A DNA stretch of 64,000 nucleotides. It comes from Papaver somniferum (lineage: Eukaryota; Streptophyta; Magnoliopsida; Ranunculales; Papaveraceae). The notes beneath the pieces were generated by a model. The model was not told the DNA's origin. It was given only the letters and a program-made list of their open reading frames with translations, and did no database searches. Shown here one piece after another: positions 1 through 11,747 of this stretch; positions within the stretch are counted from its first letter, which is position 1; the number at the start of each line of letters is the position of its first letter. The stretch covers positions 6,200,001-6,264,000 of the forward strand of contig NW_020621936.1 of NCBI RefSeq assembly GCF_003573695.1, read 5' to 3'. The position numbers and the translations under genes were made by a program.

Positions 1-623
1 TTATCAAAGATCTTTAACTTTCCAACAAGAGTATTTCTGGAGAGTGTAGAAAGATCGTTTGCTTCTTTAATGACATGTTTCTTAGACTCGTATCTTGATG
101 GTAGAGACCTGATAATTTTTCACACAATAACTTTCTTCGGAATAGTTCTTCCTAATGAATACGAGGAGTTAACTATTTGAGAAAATCTTTGGTTAAACTC
201 ATCAAAGGTTTCATCATCATACATGCGAAGGTTTTCCCAGTCAGAAGCTAGATTTTGAAGCCTTGCTTCTTTCTCTACGGCATTCCCTTCGAATACGATT
301 TCTAAGATATCCCAGGCATCTTTATACTTATTATACGTAGTCACGTGGTGCCGAAGATCTGGGGTAATTGCATGGATAATAGCATTTAATCCATCAGAAT
401 TTTGCTTTGCAGCAAGAATCTCAAGATCATCGTAATCATCAATATCCTTTGCAACAGTTACACCGTCTACTGTAACTAATGGAGGATTATAGCCATTAAC
501 GATACGAACCCATGATTGAAAATCTCGCGCTTGAATAAAAGAACGCATAACAATTTTCCACCATAAATAGTTCGTGCCATCGAAGACTGGAGGTACGTGT
601 ATAGAGATATCACTACTGTCCAT
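1..623 (-). pseudogene. Copia gag (UBN2/DUF4219-like), broken 5' part
   Basis: The product would be the structural Gag of a Copia element, which forms the cytoplasmic virus-like particle. The ATG at 623 opens with a PPVFDGTNYLWWK motif, typical of the N-terminal segment of plant Copia Gag. It is followed by the helical UBN2 region with DAWDILE and FDEFNQRF blocks. Reading stops at a TGA at about 120-122, where the homologous gag of element C has a Met codon (IVMKIL context). The same frame then stays open toward base 1 with SLPSRYESKK-like sequence. I therefore read this as one nonsense mutation in a longer gag that continues off the window. No zinc knuckle is reached. Confidence 0.85.
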
Positions 624-674
624 AGAATCCGATTGCTACAAACACAGACTTATGAGATCTTAGCGTGTTTGCCT

Positions 675-687
675 GCTCTGATACAAA
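675..687 (-). other. Primer binding site, element A
   Basis: The minus strand reads close to TGGTATCAGAGC, the complement of the initiator methionine tRNA 3' end, with a substitution (ACAAA in place of ACCAA on the plus strand). It lies between the gag start and the LTR edge, where plant Copia elements prime reverse transcription. The mismatch suggests decay of an old copy. Confidence 0.75.
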
Positions 688-689
688 CT

Positions 690-2707
690 TAAAAAGTGGG
701 GGTCTAACAACCACACCCAATAATTCGTTTGACAATCTCTATGGAATAAATCCAATATACTTTCAAGAGAATCAACTAGACAGTCATACTCAATCTTAAG
801 AAAAGTATATCAAAGAGTTATATCTCAATTTCTCAATTCAATCCGCAATCAAACAAATAGGAATTTTACAGCCCGATTGAATATAAGAAATAAGTTGGAC
901 GGTATCAGAAACTAATATCCAAGTATCAATCAATTTAATCAACAACCCAAAGGTCGGATTCACAATTGATTGAACTTACGTACAACCTGTGATATTTCAA
1001 TTATATAAACAAATATAATGCGGAAAAGAAATAACACAGACACCAGAGATTTTGTTAACGAGGAAACCGCAAAATCAGAAAAACCCCGGGACCTAGTCTA
1101 GAATAAAAACACACTGATTATAAGCTGTTACACCAAATTCCTACTACCTATTCGGACTAGATGTAATCACTCCTTGAGCAAAAATAAAACTCCTAGAACA
1201 ACACCGATTGTCTTTAGGAATTCTTCTCGTAAATCTCTAGCAGAACCCAAGGCTCTCTTTAGAAGATACAACAACACAATTGATACGATTCAATATTTTT
1301 TTTTGCACAAAACACCGGTTTGATTTCCCTTTAGATGTGAATCAAGGTTTTGGAAATCTTTTGTTTATTTTGATAAAAACAATTACTAGGTAAAAGTAAT
1401 ATCAAAACAAACTTGAAGATTAGGGATTATTATACTCTTCAATAAAGGAAGAGAAACTAATTATTCTACAACAAGAACTGCTAGAATAAATCTAGATATA
1501 TCTTGTTTAAAACTTCTTAAGGATTTTTACGAGATGCCTTAATCGAAGTTTTCTTTCTAGGTTCCGATTTCGACTAACAAGTGTTGGTATACGATCGGAA
1601 ACTGAAATCTATCAAAACCTAGGGTTCATGATCAACAACTCTTGAATGGTTTTATATCAGAAGAGAAAACCTTAGAATAGATAAGAGGTGAAAAACCTAG
1701 ATTACAAGTTGTATAATCAATCACAAAGATTAATCCAACTCGGATTTGTGATCCCCAATACAAAGACTTTTATCTCACTCTTGTTCACGAAGAACAAAAG
1801 ACATGGAAAACAACCTATGGAGCTTACACCAATTTTCCAAAGCGGATGAAAAACGTGTAGCACTCACAAACACTTTATTTATAGTGAAAGGTAGCTTGAA
1901 AGCTAAGCATAGATATTTTCCTTTTTCAAGACTCTCCTAATTTTGGGAGTCTTTCCTAAGTTACAACTCTTGCGAAAACAATTAAATAAATAATTAATTT
2001 AGCAAAATTGTATTTATGTGAATAAATCACAAATTAAATTAGGAAGGAATCACAAACACTTTAATATGGTAATCAAAGATGTTTGGAGTAATTTCCATCT
2101 TGCCTAGATAAGGAAACATCACGAACTGACCAAAAAGTGCCTTTTAGTCACGTAATTAGGCCCAAGTCCGTGAACCGTTACAAACAGTCCATGGATTGTT
2201 TCCTACTAACGAACTGTAACAATTACAGTAACACTTATAATTGCTACTTTAGTAAATCACTCATAACTTCATCGTTATGACTCGGAATTGAGTGATTCTT
2301 GGCTCGTTGAATTCGTAAGCTCATTCACTATAACATGAGATCCTCTATATGGATAAAGGTTATTCTCACCAAAGTCATGAATCAAATAACCTCAAGTATA
2401 TATACATAAATGTACATTTACCGTCATAGAAATTGTTCCATAGAGTGACCATATATCTCGATAGATTAGAAAGGTAGAATTGATAAAGAATCCAAATGAA
2501 ATAAATCACATACCTTTGTTGATGAAGTACTTGTTGATGTCTTCTTGTAGTCTTCAATCTTCATCCTTTAAGGATAGCTTAGATTCAACTTCTTAGACCT
2601 AATCTAGTCCGAAAGTATGCTAAATCAAGAATGCATTTTGGAAACTAAAATTGACAACTAACTGGACATACCAACCCTAGTGGGTTCAACCGAGCAATGC
2701 CCTAACA
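690..2707 (-). repeat. 5' LTR of Copia element A (about 2.0 kb)
   Basis: The plus-strand edge is TAAAAAGTGGGGG (a degenerate TG end) and the far edge is GCCCTAACA. Both match the LTR edges of elements C and E (TGAAAAAGTGGGGG and GCTCTAACA). A shared block with 'cagaaaaaccccgggacc' lies near 1075. A TATA-like CTATAAATAAAG occurs on the minus strand near 1870-1880, the likely promoter. No long reading frame is present. It is shorter than the 2.35-2.47 kb LTRs of C and E and clearly divergent from them, so it is a different subfamily. Confidence 0.8.
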
Positions 2708-2746
2708 ACAACAATGTCACTGTTACGTGCTAAGCAGGGGGCTTAA
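2708..2746 (+). other. Gypsy internal remnant with polypurine tract
   Basis: The purine-rich stretch AAGCAGGGGGCTTAA (2732-2746) immediately precedes the TGTTGATGG edge of the following LTR. The same PPT context recurs at 45139-45165 (minus), 57910-57935 (plus) and, shortened, at 61647-61665 (minus), which defines the Gypsy family. Copia A cut the internal region here. Confidence 0.7.
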
Positions 2747-5702
2747 TGTTGATGGTGGCTTTTAGTTCAGGGCTAAAATTATAAAACCCTGCATTTAATA
2801 GGTCGTCACTCTGCAAAGAGACGGAGCCATGTAAAAGTGATGAGTGTTCAACCTCTTCACCGACACATTCATTGAGCAACTCAATATTTTCTTATGAAAT
2901 TTACCCAGAATGGTGCATGTAGCAACAATCCCAGATATTCTGTAAATTTTGGCACCTTGCCTATATTCACTTAATATAAGTTTCTTTGAATGCTTTATGT
3001 GCTATGTTCCCCGGCTGAACCCTTAATGTTGATATGGCATGACAATTTGTGTTCACTCGCAACAGAGTAGCACGAATTTCCAAGTATCAAGTATAAGGTC
3101 TTTGCATAAGGTAATCAATCAGAAAGCATGTTGCTCTCTGGAAATGAACTTAAAAGAACTCTGCGTCAACACATAGAATCCAATCAATTACCCTGACTGA
3201 TTTGCAAAAGTTATGGTTTTGCGCCTTGCGCAGTATATCATACCTTTCTTGTCGAAATTAAGCCTAGGCAAACTAGGTGATTAATCTGCCATGGATTAGT
3301 AGTGCAAAATCTTGCCCAGAATCAGAAAACAAGGAGCCGCATGATAGGAGAAGCAACAAGGAGAGGCGTGGCCATGCCTTAAGCCAACCGGCGCCATTTG
3401 CCATCGGCCACGCCCCATCCTAAACCGCCCCTATTTCCCTCGACCAATCAGGTCGCATTAAACTCGCCACACGCATATAAGTTACGGCTGGGACCATACT
3501 TGCCGGCCCCATTTCCCATCGACCAATCAGGTTGCACTAAAGCCTCCACACTCACACGAGAAGTGTAGCCACGCCCATGCTTGGCGGGCCCTCTTTTCTA
3601 ACCAATCAGGTTGCTCTAAACTTTCCATAGTGTTAAAAAGGGAAAACTGCGCCAGATGGTCACGAAGCCAATTGGCTTTCCAAAAACCGCGCCAACATGC
3701 CAAACGTACCATGTTGCGCCAATGAGATGAGCGGCATGCCAACATGCCAATTTGTGCCAGCATGCCAAAACATACCATAAATAGCTCCCTGCGTGCTAAC
3801 CTACCTCATGTTCGTCGCCAACGCCATGGAAAGCTTAAATTAGGTTTTCTAGTCATAAGCACTGCTCTGCATTAACCAAAGCCCTAATTTCCAGTCGTGG
3901 TAAAAATTATGACACTTCTACCCCACAACATGCCACGAGCCGTGTAGGACCCAGGAAGCCCTAGGAATGGCGCCATATCATAGCCACCCACGACAATCCT
4001 TACTCCTACGGCCGTTTCCACACCATGGTCTTGTTATAGTTCCTTTGGCACAGCTATGACACCGTTTGCACAAAAAGTGTCGTCATGCCGCGTCCGCATG
4101 CCATACACACTAATTAGGGTTTCGACATGCCAAACCCTAATTTAGGTAAAGTTGCTACGCCAACCAAGTCAAGTAACGTTCCCCAGAGCATTGGGATTGA
4201 TGTGGCAACAAGGCCAATGTTTCCATGCCACATTTCGGGTCTAACACCAATGTGCCAAAATCTAGCGGCCATGGTTACTCCAGGCGCTACTTGCATCATC
4301 GTGCCATTGGCATGCGCCAGCTATGTCAGCCACGCCACCGTGCCGCAGCGCGCGTGCTAATTAAGGTTTTGATACGCCAAACCCTAGTTTAGCTAAAGTC
4401 GCCATGCCAACTAGGTTAAGTGATTCTCCTAAGGCCTTAAGTTTAACTTAGCAACAAGGCCAATGTTGCCAGAGCCATATTTGGGTCTAACACCAATATG
4501 CCAAAACAGCTGCCACGGCTACGCCATTGGCATGCCGCTATGCCATGGCTACGCCAAACGCCACTATGCCAATGGCGCCCCTTTGCTATACAACAAGATA
4601 TAGCCATAATCAATGGCCATCCTTTCTCATGAGATGCAATCTCAGCCATCCAAATTCGCCACCGAATTGACAGACTTGTGGAAATTTTTAGGCGACCAGC
4701 CGCTTAAATCTCATGGCCATGGCTATGTCAGGCGCCACTTATACCACCGTGCCAGTGGCATGCATGACCTATACCAGTCATGCTGCAGTGCCACTGGCAT
4801 ACACCAAAAACGCCATTGTGCCATTACCTGGCGCCAATAGAAGGTATCCATAATTAACGGCTACCCTTCCTCATGAGATGCAATCTCAGCCATCCAAGTT
4901 CGCCATCGAACTGACAGACTTGTGGCAAGTTTTAAGCGACCAACCAAGACGTGCCTAATATCATCACATGCTATTTTCCTGTGGCAAGACTCTTGACTTT
5001 GACTTGCCGCACATAGAAACCTACTACACGTTTTCCACGAAAACACTCGAGACATCAAACATGTCACAAACTGGGGGATACTCATCGGGGTATTGGTCTG
5101 GCGGTTTACATCGTGCGGCGTGCAATACGCCCGTTATAAGAAAGTGTCATGAAGCGGAACAATTAATGGCGGTAAGAAGTAACGTGTGTAAACTGATCCA
5201 CTTCCTTCATCATGGAAGCATGGGTTTCTGACGGTTATACGTTACTCCACTCTTCCATCACCCAATCGTTCCTACTTCCTACGAGACCAGGGTACGTTTA
5301 AATACGACTTGTATAAATTGGCTTCACCTATTTTCCACCAAACAACAAGTTTTTGGTCGGCGACAACATAGTATCCAGAAATCACCAAGAACTGATAGCT
5401 TTTCACCCTGCAAGCCAGTTCCAATTTCTGATACAAGTCATAAAACAAGCCACATCTTCTAAATTAACCATTCTGGTCTCAACACTTTCTTCGCTTCCCT
5501 CGCTAAGACCAACCTTTATCCTTCACTTTGTGACCGAAGCAAGCCTGGAACGACCATTTCTTGGTTTAGGATAGGATTGCATAGATTGATCTCTCGAATC
5601 AAAAGTACTCCCGTGCAGTGCATTGTTTAGGGTTTAGATTCGTTTCTCATCCACACACCCAAAATTACCAAAATCAGCAGAAACAGTTTTCACCCACAAA
5701 CA
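2747..5702 (+). repeat. Tat-type Gypsy LTR 1 (about 3.0 kb)
   Basis: It starts TGTTGATGGTGG after a PPT and ends CACCCACAAACA. It matches the minus-strand LTR at 40504-42931 closely over long stretches, for example the blocks at 4613-4853 here and 41300-41547 there, roughly 90% by eye. It contains three copies of a CCAAT-bearing unit (3441, 3520 and 3598), two copies of a block with 'aaaccctaattta'/'aaaccctagttta' (4124 and 4372), and two copies of a block with 'gagatgcaatctcagcc' (about 4613 and 4862). A TATA-like TTGTATAAATTGG lies at about 5310. The short open frames inside it (for example 4127-4360 and 4613-4840) follow the repeats and are not genes. Only this LTR is visible; the element's internal part lies to the left and is interrupted by Copia A. 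Confidence 0.7.
3435..3625 (+). repeat. Three CCAAT-box repeats in LTR 1
   Basis: The motif CGACCAATCAGGT-GC recurs at 3441, 3520 and about 3598 with roughly 80-bp spacing. Each copy contains CCAAT, the core of NF-Y sites. The related LTR at 40504-42931 has four copies in the other orientation. A regulatory role is inference. Confidence 0.6.
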
Positions 5703-5703
5703 A

Positions 5704-6192
5704 CAGGAAACAAAGTTTTCTTCACATAGAATAATCGGTAGACAACTATATCACAAAACTCTCGATTATCATAATCGAAAGTTCAAGGAGTGAACTTACT
5801 TTCCGATTATGGGGTTGTTTCGATACAGGAAACAAAGTTTTCTTCACATAGAATAATCGGTAGACAACTACTATATCACAAAACTCTCGATTATCATAAT
5901 CGGAAGTTCAAGGAGTGAACTTACTTTCCGAATATGGTGTTTTTTGGATACAGGAAACAAAGTTTTCTTCTCTTAGAATAATCAGTAGACAACCATATTA
6001 CAAAACTTTCGATTATTAAAATCGGATGATTAAGGAGTAAACTTGCTTTCCGAATATTGTGTTGTTTGGATACATGAAACAAAGTTTTCTTCACATAGAA
6101 TAATCGGTAGAAAACTATATTACAAAACTCTCGATTATTATAATTGAAAGTTCAAGGAGTGAACTTACTTTCCGAATCTGAATTTATTTTGC
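5704..6192. repeat. Tandem array, 4 x about 122 bp
   Basis: Units start at 5704, 5826, 5951 and 6073 with CA(G/T)GAAACAAAGTTTTC. Each unit holds GAATAATCGGTAG, then a TCTCGATTATCATAATCG palindrome-like segment, then TTACTTTCCGA. The array begins one base after the end of LTR 1. Related AATCGG-type motifs flank the other side of the PMD locus (38160-38720 and 39160-39530). Confidence 0.85.
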
Positions 6193-6486
6193 AAAATCCC
6201 CAGAATCGGGAGGTACGTATATAAATTAGTCTTCCGATTGTGCATCAAAACTCAACAGTTTCATATCTCTACATGTGATTTGCTTGCGAGTCATCGTTAA
6301 ATGCATAAAGGTAGAAATAAAACCATTCATAATCCACAAAACTAACCATTCATAAACCATAAACATAATGTACTAACTTATAATCCGACTCAAACCTTAA
6401 AAATGACATAATCCGTCACAAACATTGAAAACGACATAATCCGACATAAACTTTGAAATACATAAAGTTAACAAAACGTCGAGATT
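6193..6486. other. AT-rich spacer, no gene seen
   Basis: This stretch holds short degenerate repeats of the type 'cataatccgacataaac' but no convincing reading frame. It probably contains the 3' untranslated end of the PMD pseudogene that ends at 6487. Confidence 0.5.
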
Positions 6487-6684
6487 TTAGTTGTTCCTAT
6501 TTGCTTTGACTTTGCGACATTTACTACCTCGACGACTTGGAACACCATCATCATTGCTTTCATCATTTGGGACTTCACCTTGAGTGCTCGATGAGGCCCG
6601 ATATCTTTTGTTCACCTTCTTTACGGGTTTCTTGCCTTTTTTTCCCGAACTGAGATGCATACCCATCATTGTCAACGTTATCAA
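6487..6684 (-). pseudogene. PMD pseudogene, basic C-terminal exon
   Basis: This open segment is rich in Lys and Arg (GKKGKKPVKKVNKRYR-like), then Ser/Asp-rich, then basic again (RRGSKCRKVK) before the stop. Such a tail suits a nuclear protein. It lies downstream of the PMD C-terminal exon in the same strand. Splice sites to the previous exon are not clear, so its membership in the gene rests on position and composition. Confidence 0.5.
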
Positions 6685-6845
6685 TCAACTCTTGGTGATT
6701 TTTTCATCTTCTCAATTGGTACAGTCTCTCCGGACTTTATGCAACTAGTGCACCATTTGGACAAAGTCTTCAACCTCTCCCGTTGTTTTTATACATAACA
6801 TAACATCAAACGGTTATTACTCAGATTTTAATCCATAATATTAAA

Positions 6846-7175
6846 CTAAGCTAAGAAAACAATACTTATGAATCTATCAAAACCCTGAGGTTTCTCTTTG
6901 AAGATACTCTTGTACGGGCCTGTGGGCTTTGCTTTAAGATCACGGATTACACGAAGATGAGAAACATTCTGGTACCAATCCATATATTTGGGAGCATTTT
7001 CAAAACCTTGGTTTACTGGACTTCCACCGTTGATCAAGTAATGCATCCTTCTATCCCAATGGAATTTAACGGATGGTTTACCCGAGTAAAACACTTTGAT
7101 AGAATCTTTAACAGACTCGCAATGTTCCAGATCCAATGTGAAATTTCCATGAATTTCCTCCTTTGGTATACCTTG
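6846..7175 (-). pseudogene. PMD pseudogene exon, downstream of Copia C
   Basis: The frame runs VQGIPKEEIHG, then a long segment with W-D-R-R and Y-M-D-W-Y motifs, which fit the conserved tail of PMD proteins (RVMRQFG-x-Q-x-IP followed by a W-rich region). It is cut at 7176-7180 (TACGT) by element C. The preceding residues (RVMRQHGY) lie on the other side of C at 26645. An apparent ATG formed by LTR sequence at 7208 is an artefact of the insertion. Confidence 0.75.
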
Positions 7176-7180
7176 TACGT
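7176..7180. other. Target-site duplication of Copia C, left
   Basis: TACGT here matches TACGT at 26640-26644 on the far side of element C, so both LTR edges are original. Confidence 0.95.
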
Positions 7181-7334
7181 TGAAAAAGTGGGGGTACAAC
7201 AACCACACCCAATATTTCGCTTAGCAATTTGTATGGACAAAATCCAATATACTTTCTAGAGAATCAACTAGACGGACAGACTCAATCTAGATAAAAAGCA
7301 TATCAAAGAATTTATATCTCAATCTCTCGATTTG

Positions 7335-7362
7335 ATATATATATATATATATATATATATAC
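7335..7362. repeat. (AT)n microsatellite
   Basis: An uninterrupted AT run of about 27 bases sits in the left LTR of C. The equivalent place in the right LTR (about 22577) has only a GATATATACT stub, so the run expanded after insertion. Confidence 0.9.
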
Positions 7363-9021
7363 TCAAGCAAATAGAAATATGAGAGTCTTTATCAAATACA
7401 AGAGAGATAACTTGGATGATACCAAATACCAATATCCAAGTGTCAGTCAATTTAAATCAACAACCAAAAGGTCGGATATTCTAATTGATTGAACAACACA
7501 AAACCTGTGATATTTCAATTATATAACAAAATATAATGTGGAAAAGAAATAACACAGACACCAGAATTTTTTTAATGAGGAAACCGCAAATGCAGAAAAA
7601 CCCCGGGACCTAATCCAGTTTGATCGCACACTGTATTAAGCCGCTACAGACACTAGCCTACTCCAAATTAACTTCGGTCTGCACTGTAGTTGAACCCCAA
7701 TCAATCTCACACTGATTCAAGGTACAGTTATGCTCCTACGTCTGTGATTCCACCAGGATGCTACGTACTTGATTCCCTTAGCTGATCTCACCCACAACTA
7801 AGAGTTGTTACGATCCAAAGTCGAAGACTTTAATAAACAAATTTGTATCACACAGAAAAGTCTACGGTAATAGATAAATACGTCTCCCACGAATATACCT
7901 ACGAGATTTGTTCCGTCTTTTGATAAATCAAGGTGAACAGGAACCAATCGATAACCCGGACTTATATTCCCGAAGAACAACCTAGTATTATCAATCACCT
8001 CACAATAATATTAATCGACGCAACGAAAAAAGATATTGCGGAATCACAAACGATGAGACTAAGTATTTGTGATTCCTTTTATATCTTGCCTATCAGAGAT
8101 ATCAATCTCAAGCCAATTATTACAATTGTACTCGTACGACATAAACAACAAGATCAGATCACACAACTACAAGAAAGTAGTATCGGTCTGGCTTCACTAT
8201 CCCAATGAAGTCTTTAAGTCGTTAACCTGGTTTAGAAGAAGAAACCAAAGGTTAATGGAGAATCCAATCTAGCTTAGCACAACTAGTATCACACAGAAGG
8301 TGTGGGGATTAAGTTTCCCAGTTGCTAGAGTTCTCCCTTATATAGTCTTTCAAATCAGGGTTTGCAATCAATGTTATCTTGGTAACAAAGCATTCGATAT
8401 TCACCGTTAGATGAAAACCTGATTAGATTCAAGCTAATATCTTTTAACTGTTAGATTGAAAACTAGCTTGTTACACACAAATTAAATGCACGTTTCTAGG
8501 CTTGTGTAACCGTACCCAAACTTGTACATTTTTTGGTTCAACAATAGTCAACCAAATGGTTAGACACATGATCACTTTCATATCAACCATATTCTTCTTC
8601 ACCATAACTAGTTCAAGTGACTCAAATGAACGAGTTAGGTAGTTGTTCAATTGCAAGGAAATATTATGTAACTACACAAGACACAATTGAAGCAAAAACG
8701 ATTTGATTCACTCGAATTGGTTCATGAACTATATAGCCACAGTTTGCAATTTGCATTCCTTAGTTTATATAAGAATAAGTTCACAAACATCATTTTTAGA
8801 TATAACCTACTCAAGTTCGCGGACTTAAGTTCCCGGACGGAGTTCACAAACTCCAGCAGAATTTCTCGGGACGAGAACTTCCGCCAGTTCGCGGACTTGG
8901 CTCACGCCACCATTCCAGTTCTCTTGATCAACAAAGTTCGCAAAATTCGGTTCAAGGAATAAGGACTTATACATATATATGTTTCCACAATAATTCTTAT
9001 ATCCTCCAATGGTTATATTAT

Positions 9022-9026
9022 CTAAA
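9022..9026. other. Target-site duplication of element B
   Basis: CTAAA here matches CTAAA at 17989-17993. The intact site is present in the right LTR of C at about 26110 (TATCTAAACTCTC). Confidence 0.95.
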
Positions 9027-9492
9027 TGTAGGATCAGAATCTCGCAGCAATAATGCCTCAGTGAAATTATCAACAACACAACAGCGTCGCAGAACAATTC
9101 CAGAAATGACATAATAAATGACGTCAGCTAAAATCATGAGAAAAATGTGATGATTCTACGAAAATAAGAGAGTTTGCGAGATTAACATTCGTAAGGTTGC
9201 GAGAATGTCGCAAGCCATATCCGAAAATAAAGGACAGATTAGCTGTCATCCACTATGTATTTCCCTATAAATAGTCGTTCAGTTGTAAAGGAAGAGGGGA
9301 GATCTTTTTCTGAGTGAAAAGAAAGTAAATAGGGGAGAGAAAATCTAGAGCAGTGGTTATTCTTGATTCCTTTATCTTTCCTTGTAAGATTGTTCAAAGA
9401 TTCATCAATAAAATTAAGATTGTTAATCTAAAATGAGTTGAATGTTAATGAAATCTTGTGAGGGGTGTAGTGTAGGATTTCCTGCAACTACA
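9027..9492 (+). repeat. 5' LTR of element B
   Basis: It begins TGTAGGATCAG and ends GCAACTACA. A TATA box (TATAAATA, 9266-9273) lies about 225 bases before the LTR end and is repeated at 17762-17769 in the 3' LTR. Transcription toward gag is expected from there. Confidence 0.95.
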
Positions 9493-9495
9493 TAA

Positions 9496-9512
9496 TGGTG
9501 CTAGAAACAGGG
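9496..9512 (+). other. Primer binding site, element B
   Basis: TGGTGCTAGAAACAGGG lies three bases after the LTR. It has the TGG start and position of a PBS; I cannot name the priming tRNA with confidence. Confidence 0.6.
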
Positions 9513-9628
9513 AAGGATTGAAGATTATTCTAGAAAAAAATTGAAGATTAATATTGAGATTTGTGAAGATTTGGAGTGATTGATTAAGAATTTTACATAA
9601 TCTCTTGCAATTCATTTATATTGAAGAA

Positions 9629-11554
9629 ATGGCTAGAAGAAGAAATACATCAGAACAACTAACTACTGTTAGAAGAAGCAAGAGAATTGCTGGAAGGGAA
9701 AGAAGTGAAATGGGAGAATCAACTAGAATGAGAAATAATGGAGAAAATCGAATTCAACCACCAGTTCAATAAACACTAATACAAATAAGGAATACAGATT
9801 ATTATAGGGTGAGTATACACACTTGGCAATCAAATTCAGCAGAAGAAGTAGAAGAAGGGCAACAAACCAGAAACCATAGACAGGTAGAGAAAAATCAAGA
9901 AGAAGATAAAGGAATAATTCATGGAGATGAAGAAATTTGAGCGTTAGAAACATTGAGACGAAGAATACACGAAGAAAGAAGAGCTGAGGCAGAAGAACGT
10001 GCGAATTTAACAAGACAAAATCACGAATTGAGGATGGAAAATGTGAGACTACAGAGTAGAAGATCGAGAAGTGTTTCAAAATCATATTCAAGATCGACTA
10101 GAGGAGAAATGAGGCGAAATTCACCCACAATTAATGCTGGAAACAATATTCAAGAAGAAATATCAAATCCTAATGAAGAATATCGCGAAAATGGAGAAAG
10201 AACTGATGATCGTTACGTTCCACAAAATGAAACTTTTGATGATATGCAAAATGGTAGAAATCAAGAGAACGGACAACGTCAGGGACAAAATGACCAAGAT
10301 GGCGAAGGAAATCGAGCGGAAGGAAGGAGAATTTTACATGAAAGAGAAACTCAAAGAAATCAACAGACGATTGAAGAAGAAATTGAAAGACATTATGCTG
10401 AACAAGCACGTTTAATTTGCGAACGTGAAAGATTGAGAGCGAAAATGGAAGAACAAGAGCTTCAGGAGACAATTCGCCAGAACAATCACGACAATCGAGA
10501 AAGAAGGCGTACACAAAACCGGAATAACGGTAATATCAATGAAGAGTATGATAGAATACAGAGGATGGCTGAAAGACAACGAATGGAATTAATAAGAAAT
10601 GGACAAAATCATGAAGGGGAAAATGAGAGACATAATCATATGCGAATTTAAAATAGAGATGAAGAAGAGAGAATCGCAGAAGAAGACGAGATGAGGATAA
10701 TGAAGAAGAAATGCAAAATTTCGCGAGAGAAGAAAGACATGAACGCAGAAGAAGGGAGGCGAAATTAAAAAGACCAATGGATCAAAATTCAGGTGTAAAT
10801 AAACAAATCTTGAAAGAGTTAGAAGAAATGAGAGGAATGCTAAATAATAGAGGAGAAGTAGGCAGAAGACAATTGGATGAAGCTATAGAAGAAGCTGCGA
10901 AAACTCCATTTACAAGGGAAGTACAACTAGGAGGAATACCCGAAATGCAATTTCCCGCATTAACCAGCATTTTTGATGGAACAACTTGTGCAATTCAACA
11001 CATTAAAGCCTATGTGAGGTGTTGCAATGGGAAAATCATGATGCGTATTATGCAAGTATTTCGCATCCAGCTTAACAGGGGAGGCGTTAAAATGGTTCGA
11101 AGGTCTACCAAAGAATACAATAACATCCTTCAATCATTTGCAGACTACATTCCTGGGGGCATATATAAGTAATAATTCTTCGCGACCTGGTATTGAAGAC
11201 GTGTTTGGATTAAAACAAAGGATTGGCGAAAGTTTGAAGCACCTAACTAAAAGATGGAGGACTATGTGTAGCGAAATGGCTGGCCGTGTAGATGAGAGAT
11301 ATCTTATCTTATCATTTATCAATGCTATGTTTGCAACCAACCTATTGTATATCCAAATTTTCAGAGTCAAGAATACGATCACAATGACTGAATTGCGAGA
11401 ACTTCAAGAAGAATATATTGCTCTAGAGGAAAGGCAAAATGAAATGGAATCATACCCAGTTGCGAACACCAGTTCACAAACAGCGAATGCAAGCTTATTA
11501 CCCAAGCTAATAAACACAGTGGCGAAACTTCGCAAGTACAACAAGAGAAGGTGA
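9629..11554 (+). pseudogene. Gag of element B, N-terminal and core region, broken
   Basis: The ATG at 9629 opens an Arg/Glu-rich, probably coiled-coil region. The frame is interrupted by TAA at about 9770 and TGA near 9938, stays open to 10651, and continues in other frames at 10711-11172 and 11138-11554. The core has the plant Gypsy Gag signature: a conserved aromatic-rich segment, then F-G-L-K-Q-R-x-G-E-S-L followed by TKRW. The highly charged N-terminus (RRRIHEERRAEAEER) is unusual and probably nucleic-acid binding. Gag would build the cytoplasmic particle. At least four frame breaks show that this copy is dead. Confidence 0.75.
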
Positions 11555-11747
11555 CGGGTAACAATCAACAGAAACTGGTGGCTATGGGAAGCCGAGATCA
11601 AGAGGAGTAGGAGAAAGAAATTTCTACAATCGTGGTGGAAATAACAAGATTCAAAGACTCGATCAGCCACAAGAAACTTATGGAGGTCAAAGACAAAACT
11701 ATAATAGAGGACAAGGAGGTCACAAGGTAGTATGGGAAGAAATCAAG

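Larger units (their letters stand above)
1..2707 (-). mobile_element. Copia-type LTR retrotransposon A, partial
   Basis: The element reads on the minus strand: 5' LTR (690-2707), initiator-Met primer binding site (about 675-687) and the start of gag (623 downward). The rest lies before base 1, so the 3' LTR and target-site duplication cannot be seen. It belongs to the same broad family as elements C and E: the LTR edge begins with an A-rich run followed by GTGGGGGTC and ends CTAACA, and the gag is homologous. It inserted inside the internal region of a Gypsy element, 39 bases upstream of that element's LTR, as shown by the Gypsy polypurine region at 2708-2746. Whether A has pol cannot be judged here. 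Confidence 0.85.

Noticed and set aside
4127..4840. Small frames on both strands in LTR 1
   Set aside because: They follow GC-rich LTR duplications; related LTR b does not conserve them as proteins.
10170..10514. Hydrophobic minus-strand frame opposite gag of element B
   Set aside because: Antisense reading of the Arg/Glu/Lys-rich gag gives Phe/Leu/Ser-rich frames; an artefact of purine-rich coding sequence.
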